Positions 1 through 9,400 of a stretch of 32,807 nucleotides of DNA are shown piece by piece. Source of the DNA: CAZJYI01 sp964550025. GTDB lineage: Bacteria > Verrucomicrobiota > Kiritimatiellia > UBA8416 > CAYOBW01. Where the stretch lies: positions 1 through 32,807 of the forward strand of contig CAZJYI010000130.1 in NCBI GenBank assembly GCA_964550025.1. Reading direction: 5' to 3'. Position 1 is the first letter of the stretch, and each line of letters starts with the position of its first letter. The translations under genes were made by a program, and so were the position numbers. The notes beneath the pieces are model-generated. The model saw only the letters and a list, made by a program, of their open reading frames with translations. It made no database searches and was not told the origin of the DNA.

Positions 1-2472
1 AATGGCGACATGATCACGCTCGATCGCATTGCCACCATTCGTGATGGTTTTGCGGAAGAGAACTTCATTGCAACCCTCGACGGCTCGCCCACGATTTTCC
101 TGCTTGTCAGCAAGACGCCCCAGGAGGATTCGATCCACATCTCGGATGCCATCAAGGCGTTTGTGGCAACACGAAGCGAACTGCTGCCCGAAGGCACACG
201 CATGGACGTGATGTACGACATGTCGGAGTACCTCAGGGCCCGGATCAACCTGCTGCTTCGCAACGGCCTCGCCGGACTGAGCCTTGTGTTCCTCCTTATC
301 TGGATCTTCCTGGATTTCCGGCTGAGTTTCTGGGTGGGGGTGGGAATGCCGGTTTCCATTGCGGGGGGACTGGCCGTCATGTGGGCCACCGGACAGTCGA
401 TCAACATGGTCTCGCTGTTTGGCCTCATCATGGTGCTTGGCCTGATCGTCGACGATGCCATTGTCGTTGGGGAGGCGATCTACCGGAAGCGTTCAGAAGG
501 CCTGGGGGTGATTGAGGCTGCCGTGGAGGGGCTGGTCGAGGTGGGTTGGCCAGTCTTTGCCGGCGTCACCACAACGCTTGTTGCGTTCACTCCCCTGGCC
601 TTCGTGTCCGGGGTCATGGGCAAGTTCATCGCCATTCTCCCCGTGGTCGTGATTGCATGCCTGACCGTTTCGCTGATCGAGTGTCTTCTGCTCTTCCCTG
701 CTCACATGAGCCACAAGTCCGCCCCGCGTGATCCGCGTTCGCCCCGGACGCCGTTCCAGCGACGCCTGTCCCGAGCTCGCAATATTGGGCGCGACGGGTT
801 ATCCTGGTTCATCCACCACATCTATGCACCTGTGCTGGAGCTTGCCATGGCCTGGCGATACCTGACGCTTGCCATCGCACTGGCCGCCTTCCTGATCACG
901 GGCGGGATCCTGTACAGCGGTCTTCTGCCTTTCGAGCTGTTCCCCAAGGTGGACGGCTCAATCATCACGGCGACGGTTGAGCTGCCCAGCGGCACGCCGC
1001 TGCAGGTGACCCACGCGGCTGTGGAACGCATCGAGGCGAGCATTCGCGCCGTAGGCGAACGCACGAAGACCGCGTCGGGCGAATCGCTGGTTGAGCACGT
1101 TCTCGCGCTTAGCGGGGGGGCTCTTGACTCGTCACGTAAGTACGGGCCGCACATTGGCTCTGTTCAGGTCGTTCTACTGGACTCAGGCGCCCGGGGGGTC
1201 CTCTCGCAGAAGCTGATGGCGGAGTGGGAGAAAGAAATCGGGCGTATTCCGGGGGCGCAATCGCTGATCTTTGAGGACGTCGAAGGCAGCCCGGTGAAGC
1301 GGCCCATCGAGGTATGGTTCCGCGGACAGGATCACGAAGACTTGCTTGGCGCGGCGGAGGCGTTCACTACGTGTCTCGAGCGCTACCAGGGCGTCTACCA
1401 GGTGGAAAGCAGTTTCCGCCACGGTAAGACGGAGATCCGGTTTCGTCTGAAGCCCGAGGCACGTGCGCTGGGACTGACCGTCGCGGACCTCGCCTCCCAG
1501 CTCCAGGCCCGGTATCACGGACACGATGCCGTCAGAGTCCAGCGCAGACGCGAAGATGTTCGCGTCAAGGTGCGCTACACGGAAGCGGAGCGCCGGCGCT
1601 TGTCGGGCCTGCAGAACGTTCGCATCCGCACCCCCCTTGGCAGCGAGGTCCCCCTGTTCAGCGTGGCCCATGCAACGTATGCGTCCGGGTACGCTTCGAT
1701 TCTCCGGGTGGATGGGAGACGGACGGTGATCGTTTCGGCCGTTGTCGACACATCGGTCGCAAACGCCCACGCGATCATGACAGAACTGGAGTCCGACTTC
1801 TTGCCCGATCTGCGCGAAGACTACCCGTCCGTCGGCATTGTCCCGCAGGGGGAACGACGGGAGATGCATGATTCGTTCGGCAGCCTTTACGTCGGCTTCC
1901 CACTGGCTCTTGTGGGCATCTATGTCCTCATCGCCACGGTCTTCCGGTCGTACACGCAGCCGGCCGTCATCCTCGTGACCGTGCCGCTGGGTATTGTTGG
2001 CGCGGTGCTTGGGCACCTCCTCATGGGGCTCACGCTCACCATGCTCAGCCTTTTCGGAATGGTCGCGTTAGCCGGTGTTGCCGTGAATGATGCTATTGTG
2101 ATGATCGAGGCGATCAATGAGAACCTGGCCGCGGGGATGCCGTTTCATGATGCCGTGCGAGAAGGCGGTGTTCGGCGTTTTCGCGCCGTCACACTCACGA
2201 CTCTTACAACGGTTGGCGGCCTGATGCCCCTGATCCTGGAGACCGATCTACAGGCCCAGTTCCTCATTCCAATGGCCGTCTCTATTGCTGGAGGAGAGGC
2301 GTTTGGGACGTTCTTAACAGTCTTGCTTGTGCCAACCTGCTTCTATATTCTCAACGACATCCGCTGCGTTTTTGCGCGACGGAATTCTGAAGGCAACATC
2401 GGGCGTGAGACCGTTGAGCCGGCCCGGCAACGACGAAGGCCTGTTGACGGAAAGGAGCGTCACCTACCGTGA
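1..2472 (+). CDS. RND-family efflux transporter inner membrane subunit (5' partial)
   Basis: This is the C-terminal ~823 codons of an AcrB/HAE1-like RND pump, an inner membrane proton antiporter that exports amphiphilic compounds through a TolC-type channel. The reading frame is open at base 1, and the Asn-Gly-Asp followed by IATIRDGF matches the docking/porter region before TM2, so the true start lies upstream. Hydrophobic segments follow in RND order. The TM4 proton-relay motif GLIVDDAIVV is near residue 145, and the repeat-two counterpart GVAVNDAIVMIEAINE is near residue 695. The large periplasmic loop lies between them. The stop overlaps the GTG start of the channel gene (GTGA), so the two are translationally coupled. 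Being first of an operon with a condensing enzyme and a PKS suggests a dedicated exporter for their product. The substrate cannot be read from sequence. A membrane fusion protein gene probably lies just upstream. Confidence 0.93.
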   Translation, partial: NGDMITLDRIATIRDGFAEENFIATLDGSPTIFLLVSKTPQEDSIHISDAIKAFVATRSELLPEGTRMDVMYDMSEYLRARINLLLRNGLAGLSLVFLLIWIFLDFRLSFWVGVGMPVSIAGGLAVMWATGQSINMVSLFGLIMVLGLIVDDAIVVGEAIYRKRSEGLGVIEAAVEGLVEVGWPVFAGVTTTLVAFTPLAFVSGVMGKFIAILPVVVIACLTVSLIECLLLFPAHMSHKSAPRDPRSPRTPFQRRLSRARNIGRDGLSWFIHHIYAPVLELAMAWRYLTLAIALAAFLITGGILYSGLLPFELFPKVDGSIITATVELPSGTPLQVTHAAVERIEASIRAVGERTKTASGESLVEHVLALSGGALDSSRKYGPHIGSVQVVLLDSGARGVLSQKLMAEWEKEIGRIPGAQSLIFEDVEGSPVKRPIEVWFRGQDHEDLLGAAEAFTTCLERYQGVYQVESSFRHGKTEIRFRLKPEARALGLTVADLASQLQARYHGHDAVRVQRRREDVRVKVRYTEAERRRLSGLQNVRIRTPLGSEVPLFSVAHATYASGYASILRVDGRRTVIVSAVVDTSVANAHAIMTELESDFLPDLREDYPSVGIVPQGERREMHDSFGSLYVGFPLALVGIYVLIATVFRSYTQPAVILVTVPLGIVGAVLGHLLMGLTLTMLSLFGMVALAGVAVNDAIVMIEAINENLAAGMPFHDAVREGGVRRFRAVTLTTLTTVGGLMPLILETDLQAQFLIPMAVSIAGGEAFGTFLTVLLVPTCFYILNDIRCVFARRNSEGNIGRETVEPARQRRRPVDGKERHLP

Positions 2473-4426
2473 AAACCTATCGAATGACCGTAGTCTGCGC
2501 CCTGGGGCTGTGGTTGGCAGCCACAGCGATATGCAGCGCTGCCAGCGAAACCAAGTTGCGGCTCCCCTTTGTATTGCGACTCGACGCCGCCCGGCCCGTT
2601 GCCGTGGAGATAACCCCGCCGCTGATGTGTGCCGCTGTCGGCGAGTCCGAATTGCCCCTGGCCATTGCATTGGGACTCGACGTTGCCGAGCCCATTGAGG
2701 TGGAGCCCCCCCGGTACTGATCCTTGCCGCTGCCGGCGAATCCGAACTGCCATTACCCGCCGTGTCGGGATTCGGCGCTGCCCAGCCTACCGCCGTCGAT
2801 TCACGCCCGATGCTGATCTGTGCGGCCGACAGTGCGTCCGATCCGACACAACCGGTTACGCCAGGTGGCGCCGCCGCCAAGTCCGGTGCCGGGGATACAA
2901 CCCCAACGCTGATCCGTTCCGCCACCGGCGATTCCGACTTCATACTGCCCACCGTGTTGGGACTCGAGGCTGCCCAGCGCATTGCCGTGCAGAGAAGCCC
3001 GACGCTTCGCATGGCGCAGGCCCGTGCGCGCGAGGCCCGGGCCCGCGTGCGGATCGCGAACGCAACATTCTGGCCCAGGGTTCAGATCGACGGCTCGTGG
3101 GCGCACACGCGCCTGCCCGATAGTTGGCGCGAAGCCTATGACGAGCGCAACCCGTTTCCGATCACCACGACGATAGAAGGCAATTACCGGGCAACCTTGA
3201 CACGCGATGGGTCCGTCACGGTTCCTGAGCCGTGGAAGACGTTCTGGGAGACCTTCCCGCCGCCCGAGCCATGGGCCGTTTTCTGGGACGACCTGACGAA
3301 TCCGAGCTTCACGCTGGACCAGAGCTTCTCATCGACGCTGACCTGGGACCCGGAGATCCCCGAGTTTGACCAGGAGTTTCCGGCCTACGGGGCCGGTATC
3401 CGGGCCTCCTGGCTTCTCTTTGACGGGTTTTCGCGGTTGTTCAACAGGGCGTCGGCGCGCCACGCCGAGACAGAGACGCTCGCGGCACAGCAGGATGCAA
3501 AGCGGCTTATCATCGGAGCCGTTGCCAAGGCCTACTACCAGGCCCAGCTGGCCCGCGAAGAGATCGCGATCGCGCAGGCGGAGCTGGAGTTCTACGCGCG
3601 TCTCGTGGGCGACGCCGAAGCTCGCCATAATGCCGGCGAACGCCCCCTCAGTGACGTTCTCAACTTCCGGGTGCGTAAGAACGTGGCCGAAACAAGTCTC
3701 CTGGCGAACCGCCGCCTCTACCAGTCGAACTTGATCGGACTGGCCGCCTTGATCGGCGAACCGGACGCCCAATTCCCGTCCACCACATCCCTGGCGCCTC
3801 TCGACCCGGCCCGGGACGAAGAGCTTGATCCGCCGGATGTCGTCCCCATGATCGTCCATGCCATGCAGTATCGGCCTGACTTGCGGGCGACGCGGGCTGC
3901 CGTGGAGCGCACGACGGCCAACGTCAAGGCTGCGAAGGCGGAATTCTCCCCCTCGCTCCGCTTTCTCGGCAACTACGACGCCCTCAGGAAGGACGACATG
4001 GAGTTCAGCGAGGACGATTTCGGCTGGAGTGTCGGGCTTGTCTTGGGCTTCGACCTGTTCCGGGGTGGCGATCGCCTGGCGAATGTTGCCCAGCACAAAG
4101 CGTCCCGTGACGCGGCTCTCGCCCGCACAACGCAGGCGGAAATCAACACGGCTGCCGAAGTGCGGGACGCCGCGCAGTCGCTCGTCTCGGCCGGCGATCA
4201 GTTCCGCGTACAGCGTCGAACCGTAGACCTGGTTGAACGCAACCGCGATCTTGTGGAGAAGGAGTACGGTGCAGGACGCGCTTCGCTCGTGCGACTCAAC
4301 GAGGCCCAGCGCGACCTGGTTGAAGCCCAAAGTCGTTATGCAGCCGCGCTTGCTTCGCTGCACGTGGCGTGGCACCACCTCCAGCAGTCGACGGCCCTCT
4401 CGCTCAATGGGGTTGCCGGTCCATGA
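2469..4426 (+). CDS. TolC-type outer membrane efflux protein, frame interrupted near its N-terminus
   Basis: This is the outer membrane factor partner of the RND pump. Translation from GTG 2469 gives a clear signal peptide (Lys-Thr-Tyr-Arg, hydrophobic core, cleavage near CSAAS), but the frame stops at TGA 2718-2720. Shifting by -1 at the C7 run 2706-2712 restores an open frame that continues to 4426; within it the ORF starting at GTG 2762 encodes 554 residues. The mature part shows two OEP repeats with long helices (MAQARAREARARV near 3012; YRPDLRATRAAVERTTANVKA near 3870) and the conserved L-x-E/D-A pattern before them. Residues before the first OEP helix consist of five 32-residue repeats. 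If the shift is real, only slippage makes a secreted full-length protein. A homopolymer sequencing error is the simplest other explanation. The stop overlaps the next start (ATGA). Confidence 0.85.
2541..3019 (+). repeat. Five degenerate tandem repeats of 96 bp (32 codons)
   Basis: Units begin at 2541, 2637, 2732, 2828 and 2924. Four are exactly 96 bp and the second is 95 bp, the missing base being in its C7 run. In the corrected frame, units share a Gly-Glu/Asp-Ser-Asp/Glu opening, a Leu-Pro pair, a Gly-Leu-Asp/Glu-x-Ala-x-x-Ile/Val-x-Val core and a Pro-x-Leu-x-x-x-Ala end. The fifth unit is the ordinary start of the TolC fold (LGLEAAQRIAVQRSPTLRMA), so the upstream four look like divergent copies of it. 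The fourth unit is the most degraded. Confidence 0.88.
2706..2712 (+). other. C7 homopolymer where the channel gene changes frame
   Basis: The incoming frame reads GAG CCC CCC CGG TAC TGA. A -1 step at the second CCC gives CCG GTA CTG ATC and stays open for 1.7 kb. The heptamer fits the X XXY YYZ pattern of -1 slippery sites and is also a typical phase-variation or sequencing-error tract. Confidence 0.8.
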
Positions 4427-6453
4427 AACAGACACAGCGGTCGCTGATCGAGAGTCTGGGTATCTATCTTCCTCCGCGAACGGTCTCAACGAAGGCCGTT
4501 GTCGACGGCTGTGTTGCATGTCCGAAGCTGCCGCTGGAACGCCTTACCGGTATTGAGTCCCGGCACATGGCCGGTGAGACGGAATTCTCCCTGGACCTCG
4601 GGGTCAAGGCCGTGGCGGATTGCCTGGCGAGGTCCCGGTACGGGCCGGACGACATTGACCTGGTCGTCTGCTGCAACATCTCGCGGTTCGACGGCGCGAA
4701 CGAATACTCATTTGAGCCCAGCACGGCATCGCGAATCTGCGCCGCGTTTGGGATTGGAAATGCGATCGCTTTCGATTTGACCAATGCCTGTGCAGGCATG
4801 TTCACGGGCATCTACCTCGTGAACGCCCTCATCGGCAGCGGCGCCATCCGGCGGGGGCTTGTTGTGAGTGGCGAGTACATCACGCATCTTACGCGCACCG
4901 CTCAACTTGAGATCCAGGGGCTGGGGGACCCGCGCGCGGCTTGCCTTACACTCGGTGATGCCGGGGCCGCTGTTCTCGTCGACGGTACGGAGCGTGAGGA
5001 TTGTGGGTTCTATGCCGTCGATCTCTTCACGCTCAGTCGCTACAGCGACCTCTGCATCGCGAAAACGACCGACCAGCCCCACGGTGGGGCGATCATGACG
5101 ACCGATATGATCGCGCTGGCCAAGGTCGCCGTGACCTCGTTCCTCCAGCACTCAGCCGCCACCGTTTTCCGGCTGCGCTGGCGAGCCGACCAGGTCGATC
5201 ACGTTATCCCTCACCAGACATCCCGTACCACGTTGGACACCGCATCGCGCGAAGTAAAACGCCGTGTGGAGGGAAGAGCGAAGTTCCAGGACAAGCTGAT
5301 CAACAACGTGGCCCAGCGCGCCAACACGGCCACCACGAGCCATTTCGTGGCGCTGAAGGACGCTATTATGGAGGGGAAGGTCCGCTCCGGCGAGAGCGTG
5401 GTGTTTGGCATCCAGGCCTCGGGTGTCACGGTGGGTACTGCGGTATACCGCCTGGACGACCTCCCGGACCGACTTCGCGAGAATCCGGACGTCTCGCCAC
5501 AGGCAACCGCCCGGCCGAAAGCGGGACACTTCGAGCGCAAGGGCACCACCCCGCGGGTCAGGATCGAGTCGATCGGCGTGTTGCCGGCGGACACGGACGT
5601 GCCGCAAGAGACCATGGCCTTGCTCACAGCCGCTTCGGAGTCCTGCCTGGCCGCCTCAACGCACCCACGCAACAACGTTAACCTGCTGCTGAGTACGGGG
5701 GTTTACCGGACAGATTTCCTCTGCGAGCCGGCACTCGCCACGTTGCTGGCTGGGGCGTTGAAGATCAACGATGCGCCGAAGAACCCACTCCAGAAGAAGT
5801 CGCTGGCATTCGACCTGGTGAATAGCGGTCTTGGATTTCTACAGGCGTGCTACGTGGTGTCCGAGTTGATCCGTAGCGGCACCATTCGTGTGGCGCTGGT
5901 AGCGGCATCGGAAGTCGAGAACAACCCCGCCGACGCACCTGAAGGGCTCCGTGGCGTTTGCCCGACCGCATCGGCCGTGATCCTTGATAGCGCTCGCGGT
6001 GGAGAGACAGGGTTCGGGGCATTCCGGTTTGCCACCCACCCGCAGCCCCTGGACTCCTTCCACGCCTTCGGGGCCAACGTTACGATCGACGGATGGGAGA
6101 TACCACGCGTCATGGTTCAGCGCGATCCCGAGTTTGATGACCAGTTGCTGGCCTGCACGGTGGCAACGGTTCGGGATCTGCTCAGCGCCGAAGGCGTGTC
6201 CGTCGGTGACCTGAAGGTTGTCCTGCCTCCCCAGGGCTCCCCGTCGTTCCTCGACGGCCTCGCCCGGGAACTTGACGTGCCACGCGACCGATTCATCGAC
6301 GTGCCGGGCAAGGAGGGCGATCTTTTCACGTCGTCGCTGGCATACGGATTCGACGCTTTGCACCAAGACGGGGAGGTTACAGCCGGCGACCTGGGGCTGA
6401 TCATAGGTGTTGCAGCCGGGATCGAAGTCGGATGCGCGCTCTACTACTTTTAG
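4423..6453 (+). CDS. Double-domain KAS III / OleA-like condensing enzyme with one active and one pseudo-active site
   Basis: This 676-residue protein is two tandem thiolase-fold KAS III domains (about 1-350 and 368-676), where the family is normally one domain of ~340. Domain 1 has the full triad: Cys123 in LTNACAGMF, His264 in VIPHQTS, Asn301 in RANTATTSH. Domain 2 aligns over the same blocks but has Gly469 for Cys (LVNSGLGFL), Pro603 for His (VLPPQGS) and Phe635 for Asn. Both keep a Glu-Pro upstream of the nucleophile region (Glu98, Glu435), close to where OleA carries its catalytic Glu (Glu117, 26 residues before Cys143 in Xanthomonas campestris). KAS III and OleA act as dimers, so the fusion looks like a built-in heterodimer. 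ATG 4423 overlaps the previous stop. Either decarboxylative priming of the PKS or OleA-type condensation fits; oleBCD nearby favours the latter. Confidence 0.85.
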   Translation: MKQTQRSLIESLGIYLPPRTVSTKAVVDGCVACPKLPLERLTGIESRHMAGETEFSLDLGVKAVADCLARSRYGPDDIDLVVCCNISRFDGANEYSFEPSTASRICAAFGIGNAIAFDLTNACAGMFTGIYLVNALIGSGAIRRGLVVSGEYITHLTRTAQLEIQGLGDPRAACLTLGDAGAAVLVDGTEREDCGFYAVDLFTLSRYSDLCIAKTTDQPHGGAIMTTDMIALAKVAVTSFLQHSAATVFRLRWRADQVDHVIPHQTSRTTLDTASREVKRRVEGRAKFQDKLINNVAQRANTATTSHFVALKDAIMEGKVRSGESVVFGIQASGVTVGTAVYRLDDLPDRLRENPDVSPQATARPKAGHFERKGTTPRVRIESIGVLPADTDVPQETMALLTAASESCLAASTHPRNNVNLLLSTGVYRTDFLCEPALATLLAGALKINDAPKNPLQKKSLAFDLVNSGLGFLQACYVVSELIRSGTIRVALVAASEVENNPADAPEGLRGVCPTASAVILDSARGGETGFGAFRFATHPQPLDSFHAFGANVTIDGWEIPRVMVQRDPEFDDQLLACTVATVRDLLSAEGVSVGDLKVVLPPQGSPSFLDGLARELDVPRDRFIDVPGKEGDLFTSSLAYGFDALHQDGEVTAGDLGLIIGVAAGIEVGCALYYF

Positions 6454-6475
6454 CTGTATTGACTATGCACGAATC

Positions 6476-6479
6476 GGAG
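6476..6479 (+). promoter_or_regulatory. Ribosome binding site of the PKS gene
   Basis: GGAG lies 7 bases before ATG 6487 in the 33-base gap after the condensing enzyme gene. It supports this start and independent initiation of the PKS within the operon. Confidence 0.6.
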
Positions 6480-6486
6480 AAGAGAC

Positions 6487-9400
6487 ATGAGCAATTCAAG
6501 TGAAAAGGGAGGGCGCGACTACAAAGCGCTTTTGAAGGAGGCGCTTGGAGCCCTTGACGATATGCGGGGCAAGCTCAAGGCATCCGAGAAGATGCGTACT
6601 GAGCCGATTGCTATTGTCGGGGCAAGCTGCCGACTCCCGGGCCACTCCAATGATCCGGAGGCTTTCTGGAAGCTGCTCCACGAGGGGACGGACGCCGTTA
6701 TTGAGATCCCGAAGAATCGCTGGGATATCGATGCCTACTACGATCCGGACCCTGAGGCACCGGGCAAGATGTACTGTCGTTATGCCAGTTTCATCGACGA
6801 TGTGGAGACGTTCGACGCACAGTTCTTCCAGATTGCTCCGCGTGAGGCCACGGTGATGGATCCGCAGCAGCGGCTCCTGCTTGAGACTAGCTGGGAAGCA
6901 CTGGAAAATGCCGGGGTGCCGCCCGATAGTCTTGCCGGTAGCAGGACCGGCGTTTTCATTGGTGTCTCCACCAACGATTACTCAGAATGGGTGGCGAGCA
7001 GGATCGGCAACTCCGGCAACCCCTACGCGGGCACAGGCAACACCGACAGTGTGGTTGCGGGCCGGCTGTCCTACACGCTGGGGCTCAACGGCCCGTGTTT
7101 TGCGGTCGACACGGCCTGTTCGTCGTCGCTTGTTGCGCTGCACTCCGCCTGCCAGAGCCTCCGCAACGGTGAGTGCAGCTCGGCGCTGACGGGGGGCATC
7201 AACCTGATGCTCACGCCATCGGTTTCAATCAACTTCTGCAAAGCACACATGCTCTCGGCCGACGGTTCGTGCAAGACGTTCGATGCCTCAGCAAACGGAT
7301 ATGTCCGCGGGGAAGGCGTGGCGATGATCGTGCTCAAGCGCCTCTCGGACGCGCTTGCGGATGGAGATAGAATCCTCGCCCTCGTGAGGTCGACGGCCAT
7401 CAACCAGGATGGACGGAGTGGCGGGTTGACCGTGCCCAACGGAACGGCGCAGCAGTCACTTATGCGCGACGCGCTTCGGGCGGGGGGGCTGGCACCGACG
7501 GACCTGGACTATGTTGAAGCACACGGTACAGGAACGTCGCTGGGCGATCCGATTGAGCTCGAGGCCCTGGGCGGCGTGTTCGGCAAGGCCCGCCAGGACA
7601 TGGACCCTCTCTGGGTTGGGTCCGTCAAGACGAACATCGGGCACCTCGAAGCTGCGGCGGGGATCACGGGTGTTATGAAGGTTGTGCTTGCCCTGCAGCA
7701 CGAGGAGATTCCCCCGCATCTACACTTCCACCGGCCAACGCCGCATCTCGACTGGGACGCCGCGTCCCTGCGCGTGCCGACCGAACCTGTCCCATGGAAG
7801 CGCGGCAGCCGGCCCCGGTTGGCCGGTGTCAGCTCGTTTGGCTTCAGTGGCACGAATGCGCACGTGATTCTCGAAGAGGCTCCGTCTGCCGCGGAGCCGG
7901 AGCCCTCGCAATGGGAACGGCCCCGGCACCTTCTCGCGCTCTCGGCGAAGAGCGCTGAGGGTCTGGACCAGCTCGCAGACACTTACGAGAGGGCGCTGCG
8001 CCACCCGGACGCGCCACTCGCCGACATCTGCTTTACGGCCGCGGCAGGGCGTTCCCATTTCGCCCACCGCCTCGCGCTTCCGGCGGCCACGGCCACCGAA
8101 GCCGCCAACGCGTTGGTGAAACTCCGCTCGGGCGAGGATGTCCCCGGCGCGACGAGCCACGTTGTCGAGGGCAACGCCGTTCCGCGCGTGGCATTCCTGT
8201 TCACGGGACAGGGATCGCAGTATATCAACATGGGGCGCGAGCTTTACGAGACGCAGCCTGTCTTCCGGCGTGTTATGGATCAGTGTGACGAGCTCGTACG
8301 CGAGTATATCGATCGACCCCTGCTGTCCGTCATCTATGCTGAAGAGGGAGCGGACTCTCCTATCAACGAAACCGCGTATACTCAACCGGCCCTGTTTGCG
8401 ATCGAGTATGCCCTGGCCGAGATGTGGAAGTCCTGGGGCATCAAGCCCTCCTGGACGCTGGGCCACAGTGTTGGCGAGTTCGTCGCCGCCTGTGTAGCGG
8501 GTGTCTTCAGTCTCGAAGACGGTCTTAAGCTGATTGCCGCGCGCGGTCGCCTGATGCAGGCGCTGCCGAAGGGCGGTGCGATGGTGGCCGTGGGTGCGAC
8601 GGCTGCCCGGGTGGCTACCGCCATCGCCGGGCACGAGGACAAGGTCTCGGTCGCAACCCTCAACAGTCCCCGCCAGGTTGCACTGTCGGGTGAGGAGGAG
8701 ACCCTGAAGTCGATCGTCGCCGGGCTCGAAGCGGACGATCTGCAGGTCCACTGGCTCAGAGTCTCGCACGCTTTCCATTCGCCGCTCATGGAACCGATGT
8801 TGCCGGAGTTCCGGGAGGTGTGCGAACAGGTGACGTTTTCCCAGCCGCAGATCGGACTGATCTCCAACGTTGCCGGGGGGCTGGCCGGCGACGAAGTCCA
8901 AACCGCCGAGTACTGGTGCCGCCACGTGCGCGAACCGGTCCGGTTCTGCTCGGGCATCCAGGCGCTCGCCGAAGACGGCGCGCGGATCATGCTGGAAGTG
9001 GGCGCAAAGCCAATCCTGACGCTACTGGGGCCGCAGTGCGTCGCTGCGGAGGATGTTACCTGGCTGACCACGCTGAACAACAGAATGGGCAACTGGGAAC
9101 AGGTGCTCGAGACCCTGGGCGCCCTCTACGCCCACGGCGTCAAGATCGACTGGCGTGCCTACGATGCTTCAGCCATCCGCCGCTTTGTCAGTGCGCCCAC
9201 GTATCCCTTCCAGCGCCGGCGATTCTGGGTGGACATGATTGAAGACGCGGTGGGTCCGTCCGTTGGGCTTGCCGGCGGGGCGCTCATGGGGCGTATCGAC
9301 GAGGAGCAGGCCGAGTCGCTGGCTGCGGACCTGGCCGAGTCTCACGAATTCACGGAAGAGCAACAGCAGCTCCTGCCCGATCTCCTGATGGCGCTGTCTG

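Noticed and set aside
1183..2016. Long antisense open frame (277 codons) inside the RND gene
   Set aside because: It mirrors the codon bias of the high-GC pump gene and encodes no recognisable domain. The same applies to other long antisense frames, such as 13468-15216 in the PKS, 3329-4519 in the channel gene and 29525-31102 in the CotH protein.
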